54,850 bases of DNA from DATDAW01 sp036524675 (GTDB lineage Bacteria > Verrucomicrobiota > Verrucomicrobiia > Chthoniobacterales > DASVRZ01). The stretch is from the NCBI GenBank assembly GCA_036524675.1, contig DATDBU010000064.1, positions 1-54,850 on the forward strand, read 5' to 3'. The position numbers and the translations under genes were made by a program. The first letter of the stretch is position 1, and the number at the start of each line of letters is the position of its first letter. Below the pieces are notes generated by a model. That model was given only the letters and a program-made list of their open reading frames with translations, made no database searches and was not told the DNA's origin. Positions 8,130 to 16,179 of this stretch are shown piece after piece.

Positions 8130-9809
8130 TTAAACGACTTTGGAGTGTTGGATTGCCTCCGGCGGGACCGGACGTACCGGCCGAATGCGAACAACGTTGT
8201 CGGGATCGTAATCGATCAATTTCAACCAATCTTCGGTGATTTCACCCGGTGGGAAGAGGTCGTTTTCCTCGTATTCGGCAGTAAGCGCGGTGATCAAGTC
8301 TTCTTCGCAGATGCCTTCGTCTACCTTGGATTCGATGGCGCGTTTAATGGCAAACTCCTTCGCTCGGGCAACGATAGAAGCGATGAGGGCCCCACTGGTG
8401 AGGTCGCCACGATACAAAGTTTCCTTCCGCGCGCTGCGAAGCGTGATTTCCAGGAAGCGGTTTTCCTCTGTTTTCGCGAATTGCCGATCCACAATGCGAT
8501 TGGCGAGATAATCGATCACTTTTTCGACGCTGCCATGTTCGCTAAGCAATTTCGGATCGTAGGGCAGGTCGGGGGTCAAATAAATCCGGTAGATATCCAG
8601 TGATCCGGGACGATCTGGCCGGCTGACTTTGATTTTTCGGTCGATACGGCCCGGACGCAGAATAGCGGGATCGATCAAATCCGCCCGGTTCGAGGCGAGG
8701 ATAATGACGACCTGACTCAGCGACTCGATGCCGTCCATTTCCGTGCAGAACATCGGAACGAGCGTCGACAAAATGCTCGAATTCCGCGTCGCGCGCCGGG
8801 TGCCAAGGATGCTTTCTGCTTCGTCGATGAAGAGGAATGGCAGGAAACCCTCGCGACGTTTTTCGCGAGCGGTAGCAAAAATTTCCCGAACCATGCGTTC
8901 GCTTTCGCCGAGCCACATGTTGAGGATTTCCGGGCCCTTGATGTGCATGAAGTATTGCTCCACGCGTTCGCCGGTTTTTTCAGCAAGATGGCGTGTCAGA
9001 TTGTAAGCCGTTGCCTTGCCGATGAGCGTTTTTCCGCAGCCTGGCGGGCCATGAAGCAGAAAGCCTTTTGGCGTGGAATGTTTGTAACGGGCGAAAAGAT
9101 CGGAATGGACGAGTGGCAGCTCTATGGCATCCCGGATGGCTGAAAGAGCTTCCCGCTGACCTCCGACATGGTCCCAAGGCAGCTCGGGAACTGATTCCAA
9201 GTAATAGTCTTGCGAGGATGGTTTGCTTAGCAGCTCGACAGCCACCCGCATATTGCCATCGACGCGCACTTCGTCGCCTGTCTTTACTTTTTTGCCAACC
9301 ATGGAGGCGGACCGGAGAAGAATCGAGGATTGCAATCCTTGTTCGCTGCCTACGCGCAGCCGGTCTTCGCCCAGCACTTCGACGACTTTCGCGACCGGGC
9401 CAAGCGTATCGTAGCCAAGGTCGCCGACAATCACATAGGCTTCGTTCACCAGCACACGCGTTCCGGTTTTTAGGCGAACGAGGGGCACTCGAGGGTCGAC
9501 GTTGCAGAAATAGTCCGAACCGGCGACAACAATTTGAGCCGTCTCTTTCCCGCGAGGAGCGATAAAAGTACCGATTCGATTCGCGGGTGAAGTGACTTTC
9601 TTGACGACTTCCTCGAGTTGCTCAATCGCTCGTCGCGCCTCCAGAATCATTTCTTCCTGCTCTGAAACACTGGCCCTGAGGGCAATCAGTTGAATCCGCA
9701 GTGGGTTGTCTGGTTGAAGGATCGAAATGAGGCGATCTGCCTGTTCGACAGGAGATAGCCCGGCCGATCCTTCATGAAATACGTCGTCGAATGGTTCTCC
9801 GTCGCTCAT
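8130..9809 (-). CDS. arc: Proteasome-associated AAA ATPase (ARC/Mpa)
   Basis: A 559-residue ring ATPase that unfolds pupylated proteins for the 20S proteasome. The N-terminal coiled coil (about residues 35-75) is the Pup-binding region in the family. OB-fold domains follow (about 80-200). The AAA module has Walker A GPPGCGKT (254-261), Walker B LFIDEAES and the arginine-finger region LRPGRIDRKI. It lacks the C-terminal Hb-Tyr-X motif (GQYL-type) that docks actinobacterial Mpa to the proteasome; the protein ends SKVV. It is the first gene of the ARC-dop pair, and its start region overlaps the opposite-strand leader of the SRPBCC gene. Confidence 0.92.
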   Translation of the reverse strand: MSDGEPFDDVFHEGSAGLSPVEQADRLISILQPDNPLRIQLIALRASVSEQEEMILEARRAIEQLEEVVKKVTSPANRIGTFIAPRGKETAQIVVAGSDYFCNVDPRVPLVRLKTGTRVLVNEAYVIVGDLGYDTLGPVAKVVEVLGEDRLRVGSEQGLQSSILLRSASMVGKKVKTGDEVRVDGNMRVAVELLSKPSSQDYYLESVPELPWDHVGGQREALSAIRDAIELPLVHSDLFARYKHSTPKGFLLHGPPGCGKTLIGKATAYNLTRHLAEKTGERVEQYFMHIKGPEILNMWLGESERMVREIFATAREKRREGFLPFLFIDEAESILGTRRATRNSSILSTLVPMFCTEMDGIESLSQVVIILASNRADLIDPAILRPGRIDRKIKVSRPDRPGSLDIYRIYLTPDLPYDPKLLSEHGSVEKVIDYLANRIVDRQFAKTEENRFLEITLRSARKETLYRGDLTSGALIASIVARAKEFAIKRAIESKVDEGICEEDLITALTAEYEENDLFPPGEITEDWLKLIDYDPDNVVRIRPVRPVPPEAIQHSKVV

Positions 9810-9932
9810 GAGCCCTTAGGTTTTACGACATTACGATATCCAAACGGAAACGGCAAATGGGCCCAAGGCAGAGTTTTGTTTGTTACGATAAAGCTGTGTG
9901 ACAGAAGCGCGGAAAAATGCGGTAATGCGGAC

Positions 9933-10493
9933 ATGCTTTCCGAAGCCGTTAGAATGGTCCTGTTGCTTGTCCTGCTGATGATAGCTCATCCTGTATTCGC
10001 CGCGGAAAAGACCATCGCTGTGGAAGTTATTGCCAAAGCACCGGTCGAGGATGTCTGGCGCGCTTGGACGACTACGGACGGCGTTAAGTCGTTTTTCGCG
10101 CCGGATGCAAATGTCGAGCTGCGTGTGGATGGGCCATTTGAAATTTTCTTCAATCCTTTTGCGAAACCGGGTGAGAAAGGCGCCGACGGCATGCGGATTA
10201 TCGGCTTTCAGGAAAACAAAATGCTGTCGTTCACTTGGAATGCACCCCCGCATCTCCCGGAAGCACGCAAACAACGCTCCGTGGTCATCGTGAGACTTGC
10301 GCGGGAAGGAGATGATACGACGCGCGTGACTTTGCATCACGTCGGCTGGGGCGAGGGCGGCGAATGGGACAAGGCTTACGAATATTTTTCCAAGGCGTGG
10401 CCCAATGTTTTGAAAAGCTTGCAAACACGTTTCGAAAAAGGGCCGCAAGATTGGACGGAATGGCTCGAGCAACTGGAGAAAATGACGAAGTAG
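9933..10493 (+). CDS. Secreted SRPBCC/AHSA1-domain protein
   Basis: A 186-residue protein with an N-terminal signal peptide (MVLLLVLLMIAHPVFA, likely cleavage before AEK), followed by one START/SRPBCC domain of the AHSA1 type. Typical features are the opening strand IAVEVIAKAPVEDVWRAWTT and the closing helix with WPNVLKSLQTRFEKG. Such domains bind hydrophobic ligands; exported versions are uncommon and mostly uncharacterised. The ATG at 9933 gives a normal signal peptide. An ATG at 9954 is an alternative, while the longer frame from 9774 would bury the signal sequence. The ligand is unknown. Confidence 0.75.
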   Translation: MLSEAVRMVLLLVLLMIAHPVFAAEKTIAVEVIAKAPVEDVWRAWTTTDGVKSFFAPDANVELRVDGPFEIFFNPFAKPGEKGADGMRIIGFQENKMLSFTWNAPPHLPEARKQRSVVIVRLAREGDDTTRVTLHHVGWGEGGEWDKAYEYFSKAWPNVLKSLQTRFEKGPQDWTEWLEQLEKMTK

Positions 10494-10520
10494 CAAAATA
10501 TTGGTGCTACGTTGGGCGCC

Positions 10521-11066
10521 ATGGCCGTTCAATCTTTTATGCTGCCCTTGGGGACTGTGGCTCCCCCGTTTCAACTGCCGGACGTTGTTTCCGGGCGGGT
10601 TGTTTCTCCGGATGATTTTGCCGGAAAACCTCTGTTGGTCATTTTCCTCTGTGCCCATTGCCCGTATGTCGTTCATGTCCAAGAAGAGCTCGCCCGGCTT
10701 GGACGGGATTATTCCACGGAGAAATTGGGAATTGTCAGCATCAGTTCGAATGATGCTGTCACTTATCCTCAGGATGGCCCGGAAGGTTTAAAGACTTTTG
10801 CCCTCAAAAACGGATTTGTCTTTCCGTTAGCCTACGACGAAGCGCAGGACGCTGCGCGAGCCTATCAAGCGGCGTGCACACCGGATTTTTTTCTTTTCGA
10901 TGCTTCCCACGCGTTGGTTTATCGGGGGCAACTCGATGATTCACGCCCCGGAAAGGGGACGCCCAATGGGCGGGACCTGCGGGCCGCGATCGAAGCCGTG
11001 CTTTCTGGGAAACCAGTTGCTGAGACGCAGCGGCCGAGCATCGGTTGCAGCATTAAGTGGAAATGA
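10521..11066 (+). CDS. Thioredoxin-like / AhpC-TSA family protein
   Basis: A 181-residue cytosolic redoxin. After the family opening (LPLGTVAPPFQLPDVVSG) comes a CxxC pair, Cys44 and Cys47 (FLCAHCPYV), followed by QEELARLGRDY. ACTPDFFLFD is the cis-Pro-side motif of this thioredoxin subgroup, and the C-terminal segment reads YRGQLDDSRPG. Many bacteria carry this form as a stand-alone thiol oxidoreductase or peroxiredoxin-like protein of unknown substrate. Its stop overlaps the start of sufE by ATGA, which suggests a link to Fe-S or thiol chemistry. A start three codons upstream is possible. Confidence 0.82.
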   Translation: MAVQSFMLPLGTVAPPFQLPDVVSGRVVSPDDFAGKPLLVIFLCAHCPYVVHVQEELARLGRDYSTEKLGIVSISSNDAVTYPQDGPEGLKTFALKNGFVFPLAYDEAQDAARAYQAACTPDFFLFDASHALVYRGQLDDSRPGKGTPNGRDLRAAIEAVLSGKPVAETQRPSIGCSIKWK

Positions 11067-11479
11067 GCAGCGCTTTCCTGGAGACGCGCCAAGAGGCTTT
11101 TGTTGAACGATTTGAGGTGATTCCAGATCCGCAGGAACGCCTCGCAGCCATTGTTGCGCGCAAGCCGAAACTTGCGCCCTTACCACCGGAGGCCAAGACC
11201 GAGGCCAATCTTGTGCCCGGATGTTCGTCCCGGGTCTGGCTAACCGGTTTTGTTGCGGAAAACGCCTGCCATTTTCAGACAGAGTCGGAATCGCCGCTGG
11301 TTCGCGGACTGGTCGGCCTACTCTGCGAACTTTACGAAGGCGCGCCACCTGCGGAAGTCGTCTCGTTTGAGCCTAAAATCTTCGATAGGCTGGAGATCAC
11401 GAAGAATCTCTCGCCCACACGTCTAAACGGCCTGACGAGCGTTCAAAACGTCATCCGCCAATTGGCTCGGGAAGCGTAG
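11063..11479 (+). CDS. sufE: SufE-type cysteine desulfuration protein
   Basis: A 138-residue SufE-family protein, which accepts persulfide sulfur from the cysteine desulfurase SufS for Fe-S cluster assembly. The acceptor is Cys54 in LVPGCSSRVWL, preceded by a family-typical segment. The C-terminal segment SPTRLNGL is also typical. The ATG overlaps the redoxin stop (ATGA). No sufS or sufBCD is nearby. The 3' end overlaps the convergent dus gene by 29 bases. Confidence 0.9.
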   Translation: MSSAFLETRQEAFVERFEVIPDPQERLAAIVARKPKLAPLPPEAKTEANLVPGCSSRVWLTGFVAENACHFQTESESPLVRGLVGLLCELYEGAPPAEVVSFEPKIFDRLEITKNLSPTRLNGLTSVQNVIRQLAREA

Positions 11480-12473
11480 ATCGCTGGTCGGTTTCCGTGT
11501 GATCCTGCAGGCTTGCCAGGTGTTTCCCGGCGATACTGCGCAATTCGGTCAATGTGGAAACTCCCTGAAATTTTCCGCGCAAGAGTTTTCCGCCGGGCAT
11601 TCCGCGCGAATACGCCATGAGCCTTGCGCGCAACGAATGCATGGCCGGGATTTCGCGGCCACGATCTGCCACCGTCAATTCGCAGTGTCGGAGGATAAAA
11701 CCCCATTGTTTCTCCACGGAGGGTTCGAGGAGCAATTCACCTGTGTCCAGATGATGCCGGATCTGACGGAATATCCATGGTGACGACATCGCGGCGCGGC
11801 CAATCATCACGCCGGCGATGCGCGTTTGAGCGCGGCGAAGCATTACATCCAACGCATTGGAAATATCGCCATTTCCGATCACCGGAATCGAAACTGCCTC
11901 GGCTACATCACCGATGACCTCCCAATTTGCTCGTCCAGAATAGCCCTGCTCTTTGGTCCTCCCATGCACGGCTATCGCCTGTACACCGGAATTCTCGAGG
12001 ATGCGGGCCGTCTCGCAGGCATTGATCGTTGAGTCGCTCCAACCGATACGAATTTTGCCCGTTACGGGAACTTTGCCTGCGCCGTGCACGACGGCCTCCG
12101 CTACGCGACCCAACAACGGGCAATCCTTCAACAGAGCCGATCCACCCGATTTGCTGACTACCTTGTTCACGGGGCAACCGAAATTCAGGTCGATAAAATC
12201 GGGTCTCACCCAGTCGATGACAGCTTTTGCTGCTTCGGCGAGGTTTTCAGGTTCGGCTCCAAAAAGCTGAACACCGAGGGGCCGCTCCATTTCGGAAAAT
12301 TTCAGATACTCACATGTCCGTTCATTGCGCCGCAGAATTCCTTCCGCGGAAACGAACTCAGTCACCAGCACGTCCGCTCCCTGTTCCTTGCAGAGTGCGC
12401 GGAAAGTATGGTCCGTGACTCCCGCCATCGGGGCGAGGTAGAGCGGGAACTTGTTTTGGAACCATGGAAGCAT
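11451..12473 (-). CDS. dusB: tRNA-dihydrouridine synthase (DusB-like)
   Basis: A FMN-dependent enzyme reducing uridines in the tRNA D-loop, 340 residues from the chosen ATG. It has the FMN-barrel opening LYLAPMAGVTD, the catalytic Cys100 in NFGCPVNKV, and the segments GKIRIGW, AVHGRTKEQGYSG, VIGNGDI and GVMIGRAA. The C-terminal helical domain is present (HSLRARLMAYSRGMPGG). An upstream ATG at 12545 would add 24 residues without family similarity, so I prefer 12473. DusB is the usual single Dus in many bacteria, but other subfamilies cannot be excluded by eye. Confidence 0.9.
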   Translation of the reverse strand: MLPWFQNKFPLYLAPMAGVTDHTFRALCKEQGADVLVTEFVSAEGILRRNERTCEYLKFSEMERPLGVQLFGAEPENLAEAAKAVIDWVRPDFIDLNFGCPVNKVVSKSGGSALLKDCPLLGRVAEAVVHGAGKVPVTGKIRIGWSDSTINACETARILENSGVQAIAVHGRTKEQGYSGRANWEVIGDVAEAVSIPVIGNGDISNALDVMLRRAQTRIAGVMIGRAAMSSPWIFRQIRHHLDTGELLLEPSVEKQWGFILRHCELTVADRGREIPAMHSLRARLMAYSRGMPGGKLLRGKFQGVSTLTELRSIAGKHLASLQDHTETDQRSTLPEPIGG

Positions 12474-12955
12474 CGGCCATACTGCCTCGAAAACGAAGAG
12501 TTGTCGAGCAAGCGCCCAGTGGCTGCTTTTCCCGGAATTCGCCAAACAACAGGAATTTACTTGTCTGATTTTAAAAAAACGATGGCGGGCCTAACGGCCG
12601 TTTGCTGACGGACGATTCAACGGCGGTTTTTTTCTTGCGCTGTTTTGCAGGTGCATGTATGGACTCCGGCAGTTTCTAATATTCGACCGACCATGCAATC
12701 GAGAAGCTCCAATGCATTTATCGCTACGTACGAGTGCGTGCGGTGGGTCGCGATGTCCCAGGGCAAACCCGGCGGAATGCTTCTGCCGCGTAACAAACGT
12801 CATTCGGAATGGACGGACGGGTTGCTCCAGTAAATCATCGGAAGAAACAGCGAGATTTATCCTTTTTGCACCCTGTCCGCGTCGCGTGGACAGGGTTTTT
12901 TGTTGGCGCACCGAGCGGCGAATTTAACAAGCAGTTAGTAAAATAAATCAAAGTT
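12474..12955. other. Intergenic region with a terminated small-transcript candidate
   Basis: About 480 bases lie between dus and the HNH gene. They contain a short open frame at 12693-12833 on the plus strand (46 codons from ATG, no recognised family, no Shine-Dalgarno sequence), followed 36 bases later by a strong intrinsic terminator. Either a small protein or a small RNA could be made here. I see no tRNA, tmRNA or 6S RNA signature. The divergent dus promoter should also lie in this stretch. Confidence 0.35.
12870..12903 (+). terminator. Rho-independent terminator upstream of the HNH gene
   Basis: A perfect 9-bp stem, ACCCTGTCC (12870-12878) with GGACAGGGT (12888-12896), encloses a 9-base loop and runs into a stretch of T on the plus strand. 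It ends 53 bases before the HNH start, so it terminates whatever is transcribed from the upstream intergenic region rather than the HNH gene. Confidence 0.8.
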
Positions 12956-13537
12956 ATGAGCGACATCCTCACAAAAGCGACTGTGTTGGTGCTCAACCGC
13001 AACTGGCAGGCAATTAACGTCCGAACGCCAGCGGGTGCGTTCTGCCAAATGATGGCCAACGCCGCGACGGCGCTTGATATTAGTGACGGAGCGATGACTC
13101 CGGTGCGATGGAGCGAATGGCTGAGACTGCCCATCCGTGAAGGGGATGTTTTTGTAAACACTCCGCGTGGGCCGGTTCGAGTGCCGACGGTCGTCGTGGC
13201 CGTCCGGTATGCCCGGGTGCCGAAGCGTCGACCGAATCTCTCGTCACGTTCAATCTGGGCGCGCGATGGTGGCCAGTGTCAGTATACGGGGCGCTGCCTG
13301 AAACCGGGTGAGGGGAACATCGACCACGTCGTGCCGCTGTCGCGCGGGGGCGTGACTTCCTGGGAAAACTGCGTGTTGTCGCACCGCGAAGTTAACAGCC
13401 GCAAGGGAAATCAACTGCCGCACGAGGCGGGCCTGCGCCTGCTACGGACGCCGGTGGCTCCGAAGGAAGTCCCTGTGACCGTGCTGATTAAAAATCATCA
13501 TGGAATCTCCGATTGGGACCACTTTTTGGTGGCATAA
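12956..13537 (+). CDS. HNH endonuclease family protein
   Basis: A 193-residue protein with a conserved N-terminal segment (VLVLNRNWQAINVRTP) and a C-terminal HNH nuclease domain. The domain shows GGQCQYTGR, the HNH core IDHVVPLSRGG, then WENCVLSHREVNSRKGN; the His pair and Asn are in place. This architecture is widespread on chromosomes outside restriction or phage loci, and its role is not established. No methyltransferase or toxin-antitoxin partner is adjacent. Confidence 0.85.
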   Translation: MSDILTKATVLVLNRNWQAINVRTPAGAFCQMMANAATALDISDGAMTPVRWSEWLRLPIREGDVFVNTPRGPVRVPTVVVAVRYARVPKRRPNLSSRSIWARDGGQCQYTGRCLKPGEGNIDHVVPLSRGGVTSWENCVLSHREVNSRKGNQLPHEAGLRLLRTPVAPKEVPVTVLIKNHHGISDWDHFLVA

Positions 13538-13663
13538 AAACCATGTGCGCAGCGACGGCGCCCTTTGAGCCGGAAGGGGCTGCTGTCGGGATTTGCCTTG
13601 CGGACGAATTTTTCCGGTTTATACCGTTGGCCCCAACCCCGGCGCGTCCGGTTTTTTTAGTCC

Positions 13664-14344
13664 ATGAGCGATAAAATTCTGGTTGTCGATGATGAACAGG
13701 ATGTCGTGGATCTCGTCGCGTTCCACCTGGAGAAGGCTGGTTTTCAGGTGGATACCGCGAACGATGGTCCTGGCGCGCTGGAGGCTGTACGTGCGAAGCC
13801 GCCTGGCTTGGTGGTGTTGGATCTGATGCTGCCGGGCATATCCGGGCTGGAAGTTTGCCGGACGCTGAAGGCGAGCACGCAGACGGCGATGATTCCGGTG
13901 ATCATGCTCACGGCGAAGGCGGAAGAAATTGACCGTGTGGTGGGCTTTGAGCTGGGAGCGGATGACTATGTGGTTAAGCCGTTCAGTCCACGGGAGTTTA
14001 TCTTGCGGGTGAAAGCGGTAATCCGCCGAGGTAAACCAATACCGGCGCAGGACGAGATGTTAGCCGCGGGTGGTGTCGTTGTAAATCGTTCCCTGCATCA
14101 GGTGACCGTAGGCAACAAGCTGGTGGTGTGCACGGCTACCGAGTTCAAGCTGCTGGCGTTATTGATGGAGCGTCGCGGGCGAGTGCAGAGCCGTGACCGG
14201 CTGTTGAGTGATGTGTGGGGATACGAAGCTGCGATTGATACGCGGACGGTGGACACCCATATGCGGCGATTGCGCGAGAAACTGGGAAAACACAGCGCAT
14301 GCATCGAGACGGTGCGTGGATTTGGTTACCGGTTTGTCGGGTAA
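13664..14344 (+). CDS. phoB: OmpR/PhoB-family response regulator
   Basis: A 226-residue two-component regulator. The receiver domain has the acidic pair in VVDDE (9-11), phospho-acceptor Asp53 (VVLDLMLPG), the Thr in MLTAKAEE and the Lys in YVVKPFSPREF. The winged-helix domain ends TVDTHMRRLREKLG...TVRGFGYRFVG. Its position directly before a porin and pstSCAB identifies it as the likely PhoB. A phoR sensor kinase normally follows phoB but is absent from this window, so its kinase must be encoded elsewhere. Confidence 0.88.
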   Translation: MSDKILVVDDEQDVVDLVAFHLEKAGFQVDTANDGPGALEAVRAKPPGLVVLDLMLPGISGLEVCRTLKASTQTAMIPVIMLTAKAEEIDRVVGFELGADDYVVKPFSPREFILRVKAVIRRGKPIPAQDEMLAAGGVVVNRSLHQVTVGNKLVVCTATEFKLLALLMERRGRVQSRDRLLSDVWGYEAAIDTRTVDTHMRRLREKLGKHSACIETVRGFGYRFVG

Positions 14345-14407
14345 ATCCGGCGAAACTGTCCAATCTGGCTCGACGACATCGGCGGGTGACACGTTGCGCC
14401 CCTGAAA

Positions 14408-14436
14408 TGTTACAACGGCGTCATCTGTTCGTAACA
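14408..14436 (+). promoter_or_regulatory. Candidate Pho box (three 7-base units at 11-base spacing)
   Basis: Three related heptamers, TGTTACA (14408-14414), CGTCATC (14419-14425) and CGTAACA (14430-14436), are separated by 4 bases each. This is the geometry of PhoB/PhoP direct-repeat operators (7-base unit, 11-base period). The units match the known consensus sequences only partly. The site lies about 140 bases before the porin ATG and just after phoB. Confidence 0.4.
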
Positions 14437-14578
14437 TTCTCCCTCTTAAGTGGCCCTCGCAGACGCGGCACCCCAATTCCGTGAACGCACCTAACTACCC
14501 TGAAACCGTCCTTCTTTGAACCCAAACCGGGCGGTCGCCTTTAACCTGGCCACAGGGCCAACTCAAAATCCAAGGAAA

Positions 14579-16105
14579 ATGACCAAAACAAAAAGTATCA
14601 TGCTGGCCGCCGCGGCGTCCCTAGGTCTTGCGACCTCGAGCCTTCACGCCCAGGACAGCGGTCCTCTGATCGACAAACTCGTCCAAAAAGGCATCCTGAC
14701 CGACCAGGAAGCCGAAGAAGTTCGCGCCGATCTCATCAAGGACTTCAGTACCAATACGTCCGCCGGAAAACTGAACATCTCGAGTGTGATCACCGAGATG
14801 AAGCTCTCCGGCGACACCCGTTTTCGCTGGCAGTATGACGACCAGCAATCGCAGGTCGCCAGCAACACCCATGTTTCCCAGCGTTCCCGTTTCCGGTTTC
14901 GTCTGCGGTTGAACGCCGACTTCAAATTCGTCGGCGACTGGTTCGCCGGCGTTGGCCTCGAAACCGGCCAGGCTTCGGATTCCGCCAACCAGACGGTCGA
15001 TGCGGGATTTGCGGATTCCAACATCTACATCAGCAAATGGTTTCTCGGCAAAAACGTCGATGATTGGGGCACGTTTGTTATCGGTAAACAAAAGAATCCG
15101 TTCTATACGACGGACCTCGTCTGGGACGCCGACATCAACCCGGTTGGTTTGACGGAATCGGTTGCTTTCCACAAGCTGTTTGGCGGCAGCCCTGCTGAAG
15201 AAGCTCCTGCTCCGGCAATTTACTCGAAAGACGGCGGCTACTCGAAAGACGGCAAAACCGTCGCACCCGCGCCCAGTGAACCCGCCGGTCCCGGTTGGGG
15301 TGGTTTTGAGCTCACGCTCGTTGCGGGCCAGTTTATCTATAACACGGACGCCACCTTCACCAACGACCCCGGCTACAATGAAGAGTATCCGAGAAACAAG
15401 GCCAACTTTCCCGACAGCGACGCAAGCAATGACGTTTACATGTTCGTCCAGCAGTTGATCGCCAGCTACAAGTTCAACAGTAAGACAAGCGTTACTCTTG
15501 CTCCTGGCTTCATGATCAGCAACGCGGGTGTCCTCATCGGTTTCAACAACGAGACCCCGTATAACGACGTGCTCACCGACGGGTTTTACATCGGTGCGTC
15601 GCGCGACCTGGCGATCATCACCGCCCCCGGCGACTTCACCTTCCCGCTCGGGCCGCTCAAGGGCAAGCTCTACTGGGATTTCGCGTATAACGTGAACGGT
15701 GAAGACCGCTTCTACGACGTTTACAACTTCTTCACAAGCATCAGTCCGGAAGGCGAACTCCGTGGATACAGTGACAAGGACGGCCTCGCCTGGTTGGTGG
15801 GCCTCGAAGTTGGCGCCGGCAAAGGCACCGGTGCGTGGACGTTGTTCGTCAACTATCGCGAAACGGGCGTTGCTTCGGTTGATCCCAACTTGAACGACTC
15901 CGACTTCGCTCTCGGCAAGCTTAATACCCGCGGCTTCAAGTTTGGCGCCACCTATGGCATCACCGACTTTGTCTCGTTGGGCGTTACCGGTTTCGTGACT
16001 TGGAACCTCGACGAGAACGGTTTCTCCGGTCCTTCGAACAGCACTGCCATCGAGAACCGGAACGCGGTCAACACGGTCCAAGTCGACCTGAACTGGAAGT
16101 TCTAA
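14579..16105 (+). CDS. Outer-membrane porin (Porin_5 type), phosphate-regulon associated
   Basis: A 508-residue outer-membrane beta-barrel. The ATG at 14579 follows a good ribosome-binding site (AAGGAAA) and gives a signal peptide ending SSLHA. Next comes a short helical motif, LIDKLVQKGILTDQEAEE, typical of Porin_5-like proteins in this phylum. The rest consists of alternating amphipathic strands (SGDTRFRWQYDD, RSRFRFRLRLNADF) and ends with the C-terminal Phe of barrel proteins (VDLNWKF). A loop contains the near-repeat YSKDGG/YSKDGK. Lying between phoB and pstS, it probably admits phosphate to the periplasm as an OprP analogue; that role is inferred. Confidence 0.85.
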   Translation: MTKTKSIMLAAAASLGLATSSLHAQDSGPLIDKLVQKGILTDQEAEEVRADLIKDFSTNTSAGKLNISSVITEMKLSGDTRFRWQYDDQQSQVASNTHVSQRSRFRFRLRLNADFKFVGDWFAGVGLETGQASDSANQTVDAGFADSNIYISKWFLGKNVDDWGTFVIGKQKNPFYTTDLVWDADINPVGLTESVAFHKLFGGSPAEEAPAPAIYSKDGGYSKDGKTVAPAPSEPAGPGWGGFELTLVAGQFIYNTDATFTNDPGYNEEYPRNKANFPDSDASNDVYMFVQQLIASYKFNSKTSVTLAPGFMISNAGVLIGFNNETPYNDVLTDGFYIGASRDLAIITAPGDFTFPLGPLKGKLYWDFAYNVNGEDRFYDVYNFFTSISPEGELRGYSDKDGLAWLVGLEVGAGKGTGAWTLFVNYRETGVASVDPNLNDSDFALGKLNTRGFKFGATYGITDFVSLGVTGFVTWNLDENGFSGPSNSTAIENRNAVNTVQVDLNWKF

Positions 16106-16123
16106 ACCCCAAAGTCTGCTGTC

Positions 16124-16154
16124 AGCTGGCGGGGAAACGGTTTCCCTGCCAGCT
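16124..16154 (+). terminator. Hairpin between porin and pstS
   Basis: Inverted repeat AGCTGGC...GCCAGCT (16124-16130 and 16148-16154), extended inward by GGGAAA/TTTCCC, forms a long stem with a short loop. No clear T-run follows, so it may stabilise the porin mRNA end or attenuate read-through into pstS rather than terminate fully. Confidence 0.55.
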
Positions 16155-16179
16155 TACCCTCTAAAACCAACCAAACCCT

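Noticed and set aside
14621..16081. A 486-codon open frame on the minus strand opposite the porin gene
   Set aside because: It is antisense to a clear porin with signal peptide and C-terminal Phe. Its composition (Val, Glu, Arg, Gly rich) is that expected from the complement of a GC-biased gene, and it has no recognisable domain.
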